The notes under the pieces: model-generated
Database searches by the model: none
Told to the model about the DNA's origin: nothing
The model's input: only the letters and a program-made list of their open reading frames with translations
Program-made: the position numbers and the translations under genes
Source: Flaccisagitta enflata
Taxonomy: Eukaryota; Chaetognatha; Sagittoidea; Aphragmophora
Assembly (NCBI GenBank): GCA_965153355.1
Contig: OZ231126.1
Span: 3,348,001 to 3,412,000 of the forward strand
Length of the DNA: 64,000 bases
Direction of reading: 5' to 3'
Part shown: piece after piece, positions 1-12,900 of the stretch
Numbering within the stretch: position 1 is the stretch's first letter
How the letters are laid out: each line of letters begins with the position of its first letter

Positions 1-112
1 GTAGGTCGGTAGGTCTGTCCGGCGGTCTGTCACATTTTTGAATTCCGAGCGGTTTTTGCACTACTGCTCCTGCCCAACCGTCTGCGACTGGATTGCCGTA
101 TATCCGGCCTTG
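1..112 (-). repeat. AACAAGGCC-family element cut by the window edge
   Basis: On the minus strand it starts AAACAAGGCCGGATATACGG and runs into GGTCGGTAGG-type repeats at base 1. The 3' palindrome is outside the window. Confidence 0.55.
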
Positions 113-529
113 TTTAATTTTTTTTTACAATGAAGCAAATGATAGATAACAGGATAATCAATCTCCATTATGCAAATAACATTTATCCTCATTATCAAAT
201 TATCGGCCATTGAAATGAAGATTGTACTGTTTTCTCTCCCTTTTGGGAATTTAAGGTTCAATCTGAAAAATCAATTCTCAAATGATCAGAATAGGGATGA
301 GATTGTACCCCCTCAAAATAAATTATATTGAAGATGTAAAATGTGACAAACTAATTGGAAAAAAAAAACTTCAGCGGTATCAAAAACAATGTTTTGTGAA
401 TTTTGTTTGGTTTGATTAAAAATGGAATAAAGATGAAATAGTTATCCTGGATGATTTGAGCATGGCCATAGATATGGTTACTTTTGTCACATGTGGCAAA
501 TCGCTCAATTTCCCACTCATAGAGAAATT
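113..529. other. No gene recognised
   Basis: AT-rich unique sequence with short A- and T-runs; no coding signal seen. Confidence 0.4.
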
Positions 530-1017
530 TCTCCTCCCTCTCCTCCTGCTTTCTCTCCCCCCCCCCCCAGGCCGTGAGATCCATATCCCAGTCTTGAAGC
601 ACTATCCCAGCCTCAAGACTCCCATTATCAAGGCCCAAATCCCATGCCCAAAGCCCAAATCCCAGCCTTAAGGCCCAAGTCCCAATACCCAGCCTCTAGG
701 CTCAAATCTCAGCCTCAAAGCCTAATTCCCAGCAACTAGCACAAAATCCAGCCCAAAGACCTAAATCCTAGCCCCAAGGCCCAAACCTCAGCCTCAAAAC
801 CTAAATCCCTGCCTCAAGTACAAAATCCAGCCCCAAGGCCCAAATCCCAGCACCATGGCCCAACCGCTAGCAGGAGAAGAGATTTCCCCATGTATGATTA
901 CATAGGTCATTAGCCCCATTGGGGTCACTACCATGCTCTTTCCCTCACCTTCAATTACAACCCACTTAAACAGGGCACAGGTACCGTTGACCATCTAATG
1001 CTTTTGCAACTATTTGA
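530..1017. repeat. Foldback-like repeat with 21-bp tandem loop
   Basis: CTCCTCCTGC...CCCCCC, then many CCCAGCCTCAAGGCCCAAAT-type units, then right-arm ATTTCCCCATGTATGATTAC, GGTCATTAGCCCC and a GGTACCGTTGACCATCTAAT tail. Confidence 0.6.
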
Positions 1018-1140
1018 CTTGTGCTCATGGATGGACCAACAGACCAATGGATAGATTAAATCATTTTATTTATGTACTATGTAAATTTGAAAAAAAATGG
1101 AGGTCAATAGAGCATTTGGGCAGTAGCAGGTTACAGAATA

Positions 1141-1438
1141 AACAAGGCTGGATACACAGCTAACCTAGTCGCATGCGGGCGGGTAGGAGCAGTGCTGGAG
1201 AAGGTCAACAGGGCATCTGGGCAGGTGCCGTATGCTCAAAAAGCTCAAAAACGCTGAAAAAGTAAAAAGGGGACCAACCAACCAACCAACCAACCGATGT
1301 ACGGACATGGTATAGAGTCGCGTGGCATGCAACAAAAAGAAGTAAAAGTGGGACAGACCGCCCAAACGACTGACTAAGGCATGGACAGAGGGATGGACAA
1401 AGCAGGGGGTTGTGTTGCGTAGCAAGTGACTAAAAACA
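1141..1438 (+). repeat. AACAAGGCC-family element
   Basis: Starts AACAAGGCTGGATACACAGC, has a (CCAAC)n run, and carries two 3'-type ends (GAGTCGCGTGGCATGCAAC near 1315, and GTAGCAAGTGACTAAAAAC at the end). Confidence 0.65.
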
Positions 1439-1471
1439 TGGAAGCCCCTTGTTTCTGTTAGTCGATGTCTT

Positions 1472-1688
1472 TTTTTTTAGTCGCGTGCACGCAACTCTAC
1501 ACCCCGCTTTGTCCATCCGTCCGTTGGTTGGTTGGTCGGTCGGTCACGCTTTTACTTTTTTTATCAATTTTATTTCTCTAGGTCATTTTGGGTCATTTAA
1601 GAGTTTACTAAGTCATTCTAAGTCATTTTAAGTTATCATAAGTCTAAATGTAAGTCTCGCACGTGACTTACAGGTGTTGGCCTTGTTT
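1472..1688 (-). repeat. AACAAGGCC-family element, AAGTCATT subtype
   Basis: Minus-strand start AACAAGGCCAACACCTGTAA with GTCACGTGCGAGACTTAC, AATGACTTAGAATGACTTA units, and the terminal GCGTGCACGCGACTAAAAAA. Confidence 0.65.
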
Positions 1689-2635
1689 TAATTGATTTTG
1701 AAATTCTATAAGAATGATACTTTCCTTATGAGTTTTTTTCATCATTCTGGTTTTCCGATGATTGCAAGATACCCAGATTCTCCCCTTCCCTTTTCCCGTA
1801 ATCCTTCCTTTTCACTCACTACGCAAGCTTAGTTCTAGACTTTTCAGTTAAAAAAAAATTTTCAAAGGTTTTTAGAGTCATTACATCACATTTCCCACTT
1901 TTACATATACTATGGCTCATGTTCACGATCTATATTGTTATGGATTTTGCTACCACTTTGGTCGACGCAAGTTGTATAACATAAGCAGGTTTTCCAAAAC
2001 AATTTTCATGTCCTGCCCAATTGAAATCCAATTTACTTACAAAATCAATTTGGACTCAATTAAGACACCGCATCATCTAGGCACCTCATCATCAATGCTG
2101 TAGTTGTTGTTGTAGCTAAAGTTGTAAACAAATGCAAGTAAAAAAAAGAGCAAAAGAGCAAGAGAAAGAAAAATGCAGGAAAATAGGCAAAACAGTTACA
2201 TTTGCTTATAACAGATAAGATTTGTTGGTCCTTTGACTTCCATTTTTGCAGGGTACTGTTCAAGTATGAGTTAAAAATGTTTAAGTTTATGTTTAAGTTA
2301 AAAAAATACAAGTATAAGCATAAATGGAAGTTTGAAAATGTAACTTAATATTATTCGTTAGTTTCTTATGATATTATTTGAAAGTAAGATTTGACATTGA
2401 TTGCAGAATTTTTCTTCCAAAAACCTGCTGCATGTGAGAAGGATCACTTAGAGAGTTAAGAATTTCTCAATGACACTTTTTAATCAGTTCTCAATCATAA
2501 AGAGAAAATTTCATCAACATTAGGGTTAGCATTATATCACATTCCGCAATCAATCAAAATTTTACCATCAACTCTGAAGCCAAGATTCCAATTATTCAAT
2601 TATTCAAAAGCATTGCATTCATGATCATTTCTAGT
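1689..2635. other. No gene recognised
   Basis: AT-rich. The segment 2045-2105 (ATTTGGACTCAATTAAG, TCATCATCAATGCTGTAG) resembles an arm of the hairpin at 38088. Nothing coding supported. Confidence 0.4.
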
Positions 2636-3570
2636 TTCAGACACGCAACTCTATAAGAGACCTTGTCCATCTGTCTGTCAGTCCATCAGTCTGCTGGTTC
2701 ATCCGTGGTGATAGGGTTGAAAAGTGCGAAAACTCGAATATTTGCTGCTGCCGTTTTGATTGTCTGTGTGTTTAAGTGTGTTGTATGGGTGAGGATGTGG
2801 TTGGGGGTTGTATGCCCCTAGGCTTGAGTGCTACTACGGGGCCCTAGGCTTGTGTGCTACTGCGGGGCCCCTTAAGCCCCTTCTCCAACCACCCTCACTT
2901 CTGACCTCCATTCCACTGCACCATTCTAATATTCCTATATTTTCTGGTAAAAGAATCATTTATGGCTAAGTTACATTGTTTTTATAAAAAATTAAGTAGG
3001 AGTGATCCATTTTACAACTCTTGATGTAGTTCATAAATAAAAAAATTCATTCTGGGTGCAAGGTATTAGCCTTTGAGTGCAAAAAGACCTTGAAAGTGCA
3101 GCTAAATGACTTCTATGAAAATGGTGCAAAAACACCCCTTTTACTCTCATATTAGACTTGAAAAATAATGGGTATTGTGTTGATTCACTAAAAAAATAAA
3201 TCTATAGATTGAAACCTAATAATTCTTAAAGGATAGAAAAAGATGCAGAGAATTTTTTACAAAGACTTCCTGGCAAATGCCTAATACCAAGTTTTGGAAC
3301 GGTGACTGGAGCAGGTTTTAATTTAAAAGTGAAAAGGCTGAAGCTTATTTGGACAAAACAAGTATTGAATGGTTACAATTTTGTTGTTGATGTGTGGGTA
3401 GGGGCATACAACCCCCTCCCATAATCACACACTCATACACAAGCATTCACTATCATAACGGGACCTCAAATGATTTCTTACACACTTTTCCAATCAAGCA
3501 TCTTGTAGGGACAGACCGATGGATGGACCATCAGATGGACAAAATCTCTTATAGATTCACAAAAATACAT
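2636..3570. repeat. Pair of inverted GGACACGCAACTC-family arms around an AT-rich centre
   Basis: The left arm 2636-2830 (AGACACGCAACTCTATAAGA to GGGGGTTGTATGCCCC) and right arm 3386-3570 (GGGGCATACAACCCCC to CTCTTATAGATTCAC) face each other. The 550 bases between are AT-rich and show no gene. Confidence 0.5.
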
Positions 3571-4029
3571 CTTTAAAAAATGCTATAAACAATATAATCA
3601 GATGCTATTGATTCAGTGGAGGGGCTCGCCATTTCACTAAACATCTCTGACCACATCACACCTTACCGGAACCCTAAAACAGGATCTAACCGCAAAACTA
3701 AACCTAGCCCAAATCTTAAAACTACACAGACCCCTCATACCACCCCTAACCCTGAATCCATATTGGTATGTTTTGTTCGAAAGTAACAAGCCCAAGACAG
3801 GGCAAAATTTGTGTTTGGTTGGGCAGGGGCAGTCTTGGAGGAATACAAAACTACAGTGCAACAGTATTTTACACTCACATGCCTTACAATGATATAAAGC
3901 ACTACAAAAAGACAAAATACAACTGTAATTCAAAAATTTTATGGCTGTAAGAACTGACCAATGGACCAACAAATTGTTGGACCGACTGACATACCAAGGT
4001 GTATAGTCCCGTGTTTGTGGTTTTAAAAA
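3571..4029. other. No gene recognised
   Basis: Contains a weak CCCTAA-like tract and AT-rich sequence only. Confidence 0.4.
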
Positions 4030-4274
4030 AACAAGGCCGGATACACAGCTACCCTAGATACATGCAGGTGGTCAGGGGCTGTATTTGAGGTCACTTGATC
4101 ACTTGGGCAGGAGCAGTGAGGCCAAAGACCGCAAAAACCCAAAAAAAGTAAAGTGTGATGGATGGATGGACAGACTGACGGACGGACGGACCAACGGAGG
4201 GACCAACAGAAGGACCAACGGATGGATGGACTGACAAAGCAGGGTGCAGAGTCGCGTAGCACACGACTAAAAAC
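4030..4274 (+). repeat. AACAAGGCC-family element
   Basis: Starts ACAAGGCCGGATACACAGCT, includes (GGAC)n-type repeats, and ends GAGTCGCGTAGCACACGAC followed by TAAAAAC. Confidence 0.7.
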
Positions 4275-4907
4275 AAATGACCAAAATACAAAAGAGACCT
4301 AATTTAATTTTTACCATCAGCTCATTTTTGAATAAAAGAAAGATAGGCAGGAATCTGTGTTGCTTTTTTTTTCTGTGAGCCTCATTAGACAGATTTTTTT
4401 TCCACCTCCTTCCACATCCCACGAATCGATGTTCAAATGTTGGCAAATTGAGAGAGGAATGTACCCGTTTGCATATGATGCTATAGAAAGAGACTGGTGC
4501 TGCCTCTAGTGTTGATATCCGAAATCTCTGAGAGCATGTACCAGGGGACAAAGGAAATCTTCAACGGATAAAGTTCATAGTTGTGAACTTATGAACGGTT
4601 CTTTTTGGGGAAAAAGACTTTTACAAACTTTTTTATTTTTGTATTCTTTTTTTTGTTTTTTCGTTTTTTTTCGTGTTTTTTTTTCTTCTTTTTATTAACA
4701 TTTTCTTTAAATTTGTATTCCGAATTCTAAAATGGATAAAAGATGACTATCATTCGGAAGCTGAAGCGATATATGGGGAGTGTTAGGAAGATTTGAAGAC
4801 AGAGATGAGATGAGGTGAAATTTTGTGACCAGAGAGAAAAAAGGGAGAGATAAAAAAAGAAGAAGAAGCGAAAAAAAAAAGATAAAAGCGAAGAAGTGAA
4901 TACAACG

Positions 4908-4910
<3 letters not shown>

Positions 4911-4984
<74 letters not shown>

Positions 4985-5005
4985 TTTTAGCTCATCATCA
5001 TCCTC

Positions 5006-5088
<83 letters not shown>
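4911..5088. repeat. (CT)n facing (GA)n, large imperfect palindrome
   Basis: About 70 bases of (CT)n (4911-4981), a short spacer with CTCATCATCATCC, then about 76 bases of (GA)n (5013-5088). The two tracts can pair. Confidence 0.85.
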
Positions 5089-5090
<2 letters not shown>

Positions 5091-5200
5091 GGAAGCCAAT
5101 ATGCATCAAGGAAGGCGGCATCCCCCTCATTTACGCAGAGTGCAACAAAAGAAGGAAAAAATGTCCGACAAAAGACAGATGAACATCGACCAACTGGGCC

Positions 5201-5202
<2 letters not shown>

Positions 5203-5284
<82 letters not shown>

Positions 5285-5390
5285 GGAGAGGGAGAGAGAG
5301 ACAGAGAGAGAGACAGAGAGAGGGAGAGTGTGAGACGCAGCAGACAGAGAGACAGACAGACAGAAAGACAGACAGAGAGTCATGGGGCTC
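5203..5390. repeat. (GA)n and related purine repeats
   Basis: (GA)n to 5279, then degenerate GAGAGACAGAGAGAG and (GACA)n to about 5390. Confidence 0.85.
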
Positions 5391-5525
5391 AGGTTGAGGA
5401 TTTGGGTGTTGACCACAGCCTTTAGAAGGAGACCAGACTAAGAGACAGATAGATGTGAAGACATGTAAATAGATGTACAGAAATATAGAAATGTGAATAG
5501 AAAGACATGAGAAAACGATTGGAAT

Positions 5526-5574
5526 GAAAGAAAGAAAGAAAAAAGAAAGAAAGAAAGAAAGAAAGAAAGAATAA

Positions 5575-5626
<52 letters not shown>

Positions 5627-5630
5627 AGCA

Positions 5631-5662
<32 letters not shown>

Positions 5663-5699
5663 GAGAAAGAAAGAAAAAAAGAAAGAAAGAAGCAAGCAC

Positions 5700-5761
<62 letters not shown>

Positions 5762-5765
5762 GAAG
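5526..5765. repeat. (GAAA)n microsatellite
   Basis: About 240 bases of AAGA units with a few A or GC interruptions. Confidence 0.9.
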
Positions 5766-5774
5766 AAACAAGCA

Positions 5775-5990
5775 AAAAAATAAGTGACATGGGGTCGCAA
5801 TATCGTTGCGGACGGGTGGGCAGGGGCGTCCAACCCCCATCCCTACCCAACCCCTGACCCACACGGCCACACACAAACATACACAAAAAGTATCTAAAAC
5901 GCTTGTTTTTCACTTTTCAATTTGATGACCCCAGACGGATGGACCGACGGACCGACAGACAAAGCCTCTTACAGAATGCGTGTCCACAGA
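5775..5990 (+). repeat. GGACGGGTGGGCAGGGGCG-family element
   Basis: ATCGTTGCGGACGGGTGGGC, AAAACGCTTG, then GGATGGACCGACGGACCGAC and CTCTTACAGAATGCG. Same family as 13583-13836 in the opposite orientation. Confidence 0.55.
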
Positions 5991-6046
5991 AAGGAGATGA
6001 ATGGATGAATAAATAAAGGTATGCGAAAATGTTTATGAGATGTGAA

Positions 6047-6210
6047 CTAGTCATCCAAGGATCGCACATGGTCAGCGGTACCCAATGCCCTGCTTGGGGT
6101 GACCAAGTGAAGTCGTGGAGTGAGAGCAGGGCAGCAGCCCCAAAGGGCCGATGTCCTGTAGGACACAGGGGGGAATTTCCAGACGTCCTGAGGGGGAATA
6201 TAGCAGGTCA
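6047..6210 (+). repeat. Foldback-family left arm, solitary
   Basis: TCATCCAAGGATCGCACATG, GGGCAGCAGCCCCAAAGGGC, CGATGTCCTGTAGGACACAG and GGGAATTTCCAGACGTCC match the left arm of the copy at 61805. Confidence 0.6.
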
Positions 6211-6810
6211 CTAAAGGAACGTTGGCTAATTACCCGGAATCAGTCGTAGGGTGTAACTAAAATTTTAAAATTTGCCCCAGGACATTTATCTTCATATGTT
6301 ATCATCACTGCCCTGGCGAATTTTTGATTAGCGAAGTTCTTATGTTCTCCTGAGACATTCTTGAAAACAACGCAAATTTAGGTTGACCGCGTGTGCGGGA
6401 TGGCTGTATCAAAAATACCAACATGATACCTTTCTGAAGATGAAATTTCATGCTCAATCTTGTCGTGTGGCCATGATTTATCTTCTCCTTTGTCTTGACA
6501 GTTTTCAGTGTTTTCAACTTGCGTTCACCCTGGCTAAGTCCCGACGGTGGTCTACGCAATAACGTCAATAAAAACAGTTTTAGATGTCCGCCATGACTGT
6601 TTATCCGGAAAAAGTAAATCCAGCACGATCCAGCTTACTTATTTATTTGACTTGAGAAAATGTTATTTGCTTGAATTCCTCGTTTCGACGACATTCAGCG
6701 CTTGCATTTCAAAAATAGGTATTAGTCATTTTCTAGAGGGTGCTTTTTATCAAAGAGCTCTCACATTACACCAGTAGCAATTTTTGTCGCTACAAGACTA
6801 CGCTTCATGC

Positions 6811-6814
<4 letters not shown>

Positions 6815-6907
<93 letters not shown>
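6815..6907. repeat. (GA)n microsatellite
   Basis: Uninterrupted GA dinucleotides after TTCATGCGCACA. Confidence 0.9.
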
Positions 6908-6908
<1 letters not shown>

Positions 6909-7052
6909 GCATATTGCAAATACTGGCTGAACGGAAAAGCAATTCTTTAGTAAGTCAATGATTTCCCTTCATCATTTTTGCATGACCGATGTGTATAACG
7001 TTTCGGTTCTTTATCCTGATACTGTTTTTTGTTCACGGCGTGTCTCGGAAAA

Positions 7053-7158
7053 ATGGATAATATAACCATAGATCGAAAGAAGTTTTTCGAGAAACACGGA
7101 AAGATTATCTTCACCTTAACAGTTACTGCGCTTTGTAACTTGATTTTGGGTTTCAAAG
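7053..7158 (+). CDS. RAG1-like gene, exon 1 (putative start)
   Basis: The reading frame opens with ATG at 7053 ([17 protein letters not shown]...) and has a hydrophobic stretch, [17 protein letters not shown]. The donor is CAAAG|GTATTC and the exon ends in phase 1, which fits the next exon. No ATG lies upstream in frame. It is assigned to this gene by splice phase and strand only, so it could belong to another transcript. Confidence 0.4.
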
Positions 7159-9898
7159 GTATTCCCTTGTCATCGATTAATGTGCTTATATTCGTAGTTG
7201 CGTCCCGCATTAGTATAAGAGGGCCTGTATATGTACGTCGATCCTGATTGATCCATCAGTTTGTCAGCATGTCCGTTAGTATCATTGAAAATTATGTGGA
7301 TGACTCAAGTTTCTTGGAAGGGCTCATATTTATACTTAGGAGCTTCAACTGACTCAAATCTTCTATCATGCAGAATGTTACTCGTCATTTCATTCATTAT
7401 CATGTTTAGCTACGGCTAGGTCTGATCAGGTCAAGATAGGCCTAAGAATTAATAACACCGCGTATACAGCCTCGTTTTATTTTCACTCTTTCAAACGGAG
7501 ATGTTCAATCATATTCACTCTTTTCTCCAACTAAGAACCTTGTTTATAAGGACATCGAGGCTCAGATATGGAAAAAAAAGAACAACTATAAAAACATGTT
7601 CAGCCTCACATTAAGCATATTATAAGAACATTATTCTTTTTGTTTTTTATTTTAGGCAAATAGAGGAACTGCAGTAAACAAAAAAGATTTTGACTGCATT
7701 ATTGTAATTGTACAAATCAATCAGTCTCACACTTAGATTTAATTTGTTAGTGATTATTATTTTAGTTCTTATATCTTTTCAATTGCCTATCAGAGTTAGG
7801 TAACCAAACAAAAGTTTCCTGTATAAACTAGCCATTATAGAAATAAGAATATCCTAAGAACAATTTGAACCTCAGATCACCCTATAAATAAAAACATTGA
7901 GCCTCAAAAACAAATAACATAACATAAAAAAAAAAAGAGTGTAGAGACGTTTGTTTCCGTCAAAATTCTGTCTTTCATTCAAATCTTACTTTTCAGTAGT
8001 TTAGATTTTCAACACAATTGAAATAAAATATACAATGATGACGCAATGAATTTCCAGGCTTGAAGGCTGACTTTAATCAGTACGACAAGGAATCGAGACA
8101 AGATCTCACTAAATTGGCCAATTTGTACAAGGACAAAGGGTGGTGGAAATATGTCAATAAATTCAAGTATGTTTGGAAAAAGTTTCTGGCAAGTCGATGG
8201 ATGGCAACAATCGACCAGGTCTGAATTATTTCTTTCCAACAGTGATAACGATGGCGATCATTGCCATCAAATGCATTTACTGCATACATTCATACATGTC
8301 GGAAATTGTTCATAAACTTTGATTGCCTCATGAGGGAGTAAGCGAGCCCGTGAATGGAGTGAGTGAGCGTAGTGAAGGGGAGGGCTGTGAAGCGAGTGCC
8401 CATTTATAAACTCAATTGTCACGTGAAGATATATGCATTTAAAGCATTTGTTGTTTATTGATCGGGAAAAAAGTCAGTCAGTATTCGACTTTTTGACATA
8501 TTCGAGAGAAACAGGGTTTTCATTTTCTTATGAGGAAGTTGGGGATCTCCACCGAGCGAATGTTGCCTCCAATGAAATTGATAGGGTAAGTAAATTTGAT
8601 AATTCTCTTTCATTTGGCACCAAGCAGAATTCTCTACGACAAATATTAGGCGCGTTTTGATTTTTTAAACATTTATTTATAAAAATTGCGAATTGAATTT
8701 TTTCAATTTTTTATGATTTTGAGTGGGATCCAAAAAGGTGTATATTTATTTTTGTTTGAGTATGCAAATACAAAAAAACATGTTTATGAGCATAGCTGCT
8801 CATCCGTGAAGGTGTTTTAGAGGATTCTAGCTCATTTAGCTCAGTTTCTTTTTTTTATTTTAAATGTGATAAATGAATAGAAATTTTGATACATGTTAAA
8901 GAAAGCAGATACAAAAAAGCATATAAGCCAGCATAACTGCTCATCTGTGAGGGTATTTTTAAGCATTTTAGTTCACTTAGCTCATTTAGCTCAGTCTTTT
9001 TTTTTTCATTTTTAATGGGATAAATAAATATTTTGATGAGACCATGTAATTATAAGAAAGCATGTCAGTGAGCATAGCTGATTGTCTGGTTGAGTGATTT
9101 TGAGCATTTTAGCTCATCTAGCTCATTTGGCTCAGTCCTATTTTTCTCTGATTTTCAGTGCAATCAATACATACAATTGCTCTTGATTTGATCTAATAAG
9201 AAAAAAGATTTGCAGTGACTAAAGACAAAAGCTTGGTGAAAAATGATCAATGCTTACGACTTTTTTCCTCACGGCGACAGCCGCCATTACTGGTTTTCAT
9301 ACTTTTTTGGTTTATTAGAAGGATAAGCCGCTTTACAGTCCTACGTAAAGCGGTAATGGTTGCAAAAGAATGATGAAGCGTTCCGTGTGTTCGTTAAATT
9401 TCTAGATGAAAAAGCCAAAGCTGGCACCTCATTTTCAAGCTCATCAAAATCCTCCCGTCGGATGTGGAAGAAAAAGAAAATGTTTCGACGACTGCACTGA
9501 AATGACAAAGAAGAAAAAGGCGGCAGCTTTGGCTCAGGGAAAATCTATTGGTATAACGTTTGACTCAACGAAATGAGCAGCCCAGAAAATAGAGCGGGCC
9601 AAGGCCCGCAAATTTGCCGTTGGGCCTGCAAATTAGACTAGCTGCGGGCCCACACAGACACACATACAGACACACATACAGACACACACATACAGACACA
9701 CACACAGAGACACACGCAGAGACACACACACAGAGACACACACGCACAGACACACACAGAGACACACACACACAGACAAACACATAGAGACACACACACA
9801 GAGACACACACACACACACACACAGAGACACACACACAGAGACACACACACACACACACAGAGACACACACACACAGACACACACACAGACACACACA

Positions 9899-9974
<76 letters not shown>

Positions 9975-12900
9975 GACGGGTAAAAGACAAAAGTTACCAT
10001 TATTCATTGCATTATTCTTTCCATTTATTAGGAAGTTTGCATAGATAAAGAAATTCACTGCAGTGTTGTAGCAATGTGTCTACACAGGCTTATGACAACA
10101 GAAAGCTTTGAATAACTATATTTCAGTTGGGCCCGCTGTTTCCCTGTCTGGCCCGCAAAAATTAAGAGGAGCGGGCCCGACGGGCCCGTGGAGAAATATT
10201 ACTATTTTCAGTGCTGAAAATGAGTGAGATTCACCTCAATTTTCACCTTAAGGCATAATTTTGCCCAGTTCCTTGGCATGCGCTTTAATGAAGCTCAATT
10301 GTATATACTTTCTTCAATTGCCCCTTAACTTAGATGAGTGTTTGAGTGCTGCGGAATACTTGGCAAGGAAAGACAAGAATGTACCAGCAGTTGGAGTTAT
10401 CAAGTTGTTACGTGAACTGTACAATAAAAAGTGAGTCTTTTCCACGCTAAAAAAAAACAAGGTCATTAAATTGAAGTTGCGTGCGTCGGCACTAGAAATA
10501 AAAGTCAGGCAGACAGACAGACAAACAACTTCATTTAGAAGACATTTTAAAACGCTGTTTACTACTCCAAGTTTCTTACCTTCCATTCAAAAAAGCGCAA
10601 TAAAAAGCCTTTAAAACAATTTTGTGGTGGACGGAGAGACCATTGGACCAACGAACTGACAAACGGACATGACCAACCAACAAACCAACCAATGGACCAA
10701 CAAAAAGGGATGGACAGACAGACAAACCGACCAACCTATGGACTAACCAAAAAGTGGCTTAAAACGGTGCATGAATGCCTCTGAAACATCTAAAAGTCTT
10801 TAAATTATGTAAAGCGCCCTTTAAACAACTGTGACGGACAGACAGACCAATGGACGGACCAACAGACCAAAAAAGTGGCTTATAGAGTCGTGTAGCAGGC
10901 AACTAAAAAATAACATACCTAACGGAATAGTAATTCCGTGTTACCTTCACATGCATGATAACATTATTAGTAAATTTATTACATCATAGAATATTTACGT
11001 TATGACATCCATTTCGAAGGAAAGCCAACTCTACAATTTTATAAATAACTCGTCTAGCTCTAGGCGAACGGACCATATTTTTAGTCGCGTGCTATACGAC
11101 TCTCTACCGCGCTTTATCCGCCTGTTGGTGGGTTGGTTGGCCTCAATTTTACTTTTTTGGCTTTTTTGAGCTCACTGCCCCTTCCGACCTGCACGTGACC
11201 GGGGTAGCCATTTATCAGGCCTTAATTTGTCTTGTTTTCATTTGCCCCCATTGTAAAAAAGGCGACGAAAAATAGTCATTTGTCACATGTCGCATATGGG
11301 TGGCTAGGTCACTTTTCTGCAGAAATTTTCCTACCTCAGCTCGGAGGATATATAAATTTCTCTGTAATAATAGGGAGAGCCTTAGAAGAATGTTGGATGT
11401 CGTACTAAAACCTTGGCCAGTGTTGACAAAAATGAGCCCTATGGAAGGTTTGGCTTTATTGAGGGAGCTTAACGTATCCAAGTCTAGATATTCTTCGCTG
11501 ATACGCGCAAGCAAAAGGTGTGGCGCTCAGATTTATCCCTCTCAAAGACAAATATTGAAGGCAAAGAGATTTGTTTGGCCAGACAATATCAGGTACTGCA
11601 TGACCAATTCTGTTCCGTTTGTAAATTCCAAAATCATGGCTTAATAAAGTAAATTGAGTAAATGACTTTTGGGTGCTTCACATTGCAAAACTTGCGATTA
11701 TAACCTTACATAATATGGCAAAATAAAGATTATAAAAATTATTGCATGTATTTCTTGATGCAGTCATCTTTTGATTTTTTCAGCTTTGAAGTTGTCCATA
11801 AGAATCTAACAAGGCCAAGAGATGTCCAATAGATGCGTCCTCTTTGGATGTAAGATATTATCATACAAATTATTAAGATATAAAGATATTAAGATATAAT
11901 AATATGAAAATATAAAGATTCAGAGATAAAGAGAAAAATATAGACTGATTCCTCTCTTCCCCCCATACGCCTCTCCACCCCCCCCGCCTCCCTCCCCCTC
12001 CCCCACGCCGCCCCCCCTCCTCCCACCCCTCCCCTCCACGCCTCCCCACCCCTCCCCCCACGCCTCCCCACACCCCCCACACCTCCCCACCCCTCCCCCG
12101 CCTCATCCTCACAAAGAGACATGAAGGGACTTGGAGAGACATGGAGAGACATGAAGAGACATGAGGAAACATGAGAAGACGTAAGAGACATGAAGAGATA
12201 TAAGAGACATGAAGAGACATAAGAGATATAGAGATATAAGAGATATAAGAGATTTAAGAGACATAAGAGATATAAGAGACATAAGAGATATAAGAGATAA
12301 AAGAGATATAAGAGATATATAAGAGATATAAGAGATATAAGAGATATAAGAGATATAGATATAAGTGATTTAAGAGACATAAGAGACATAGGAGACATAA
12401 GAGACATATGAGACATAAGAGACATAGGAGACATAATAGACATATTGGAGACACATAGGAGACACATAGGAGACGAAAGAGACATAAGAGACATAAGAGA
12501 CCTAAGAGACATAAGAGAAATAAGAGACATAAGAGACATAAGAGACATAAGAGACATATAGGAGATGTAAGAGACATATAGCTATAGGAGACATAAGAGA
12601 CATGTAGGAGAAAAAAGAGACAAAAGAGACAAAAGAGACAAAAGAGACATAAGAAATATAAGAGACATGGAGAGACATGAAGGGAACAAAGAGAAAATCT
12701 TAAAAATCGCCTTTTGAAAATTTCTCATCACGGAACTTCAGACCCTCTTATAGAGACGCGAGGACGCATCTAAAAAGAGTATGGGTCCGCAACTGGGGTC
12801 AAACAGCGATGTCAAATGGCGATGTCAAACGGCATTGTCAAACCTCTACAAATTGCAAACATTTGTTGAGTCCTTCCATTTAGAGACTTTATTCCAAGTT

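Noticed and set aside
4727-5416. 229-codon minus-strand open frame (Ser/Leu repeats)
   Set aside because: It is a translation of (CT)n/(GA)n microsatellites with no other coding signal.
9565-10058. 141-codon Cys/Val-rich frames on the minus strand
   Set aside because: They are products of the (CA)n array in intron 4.
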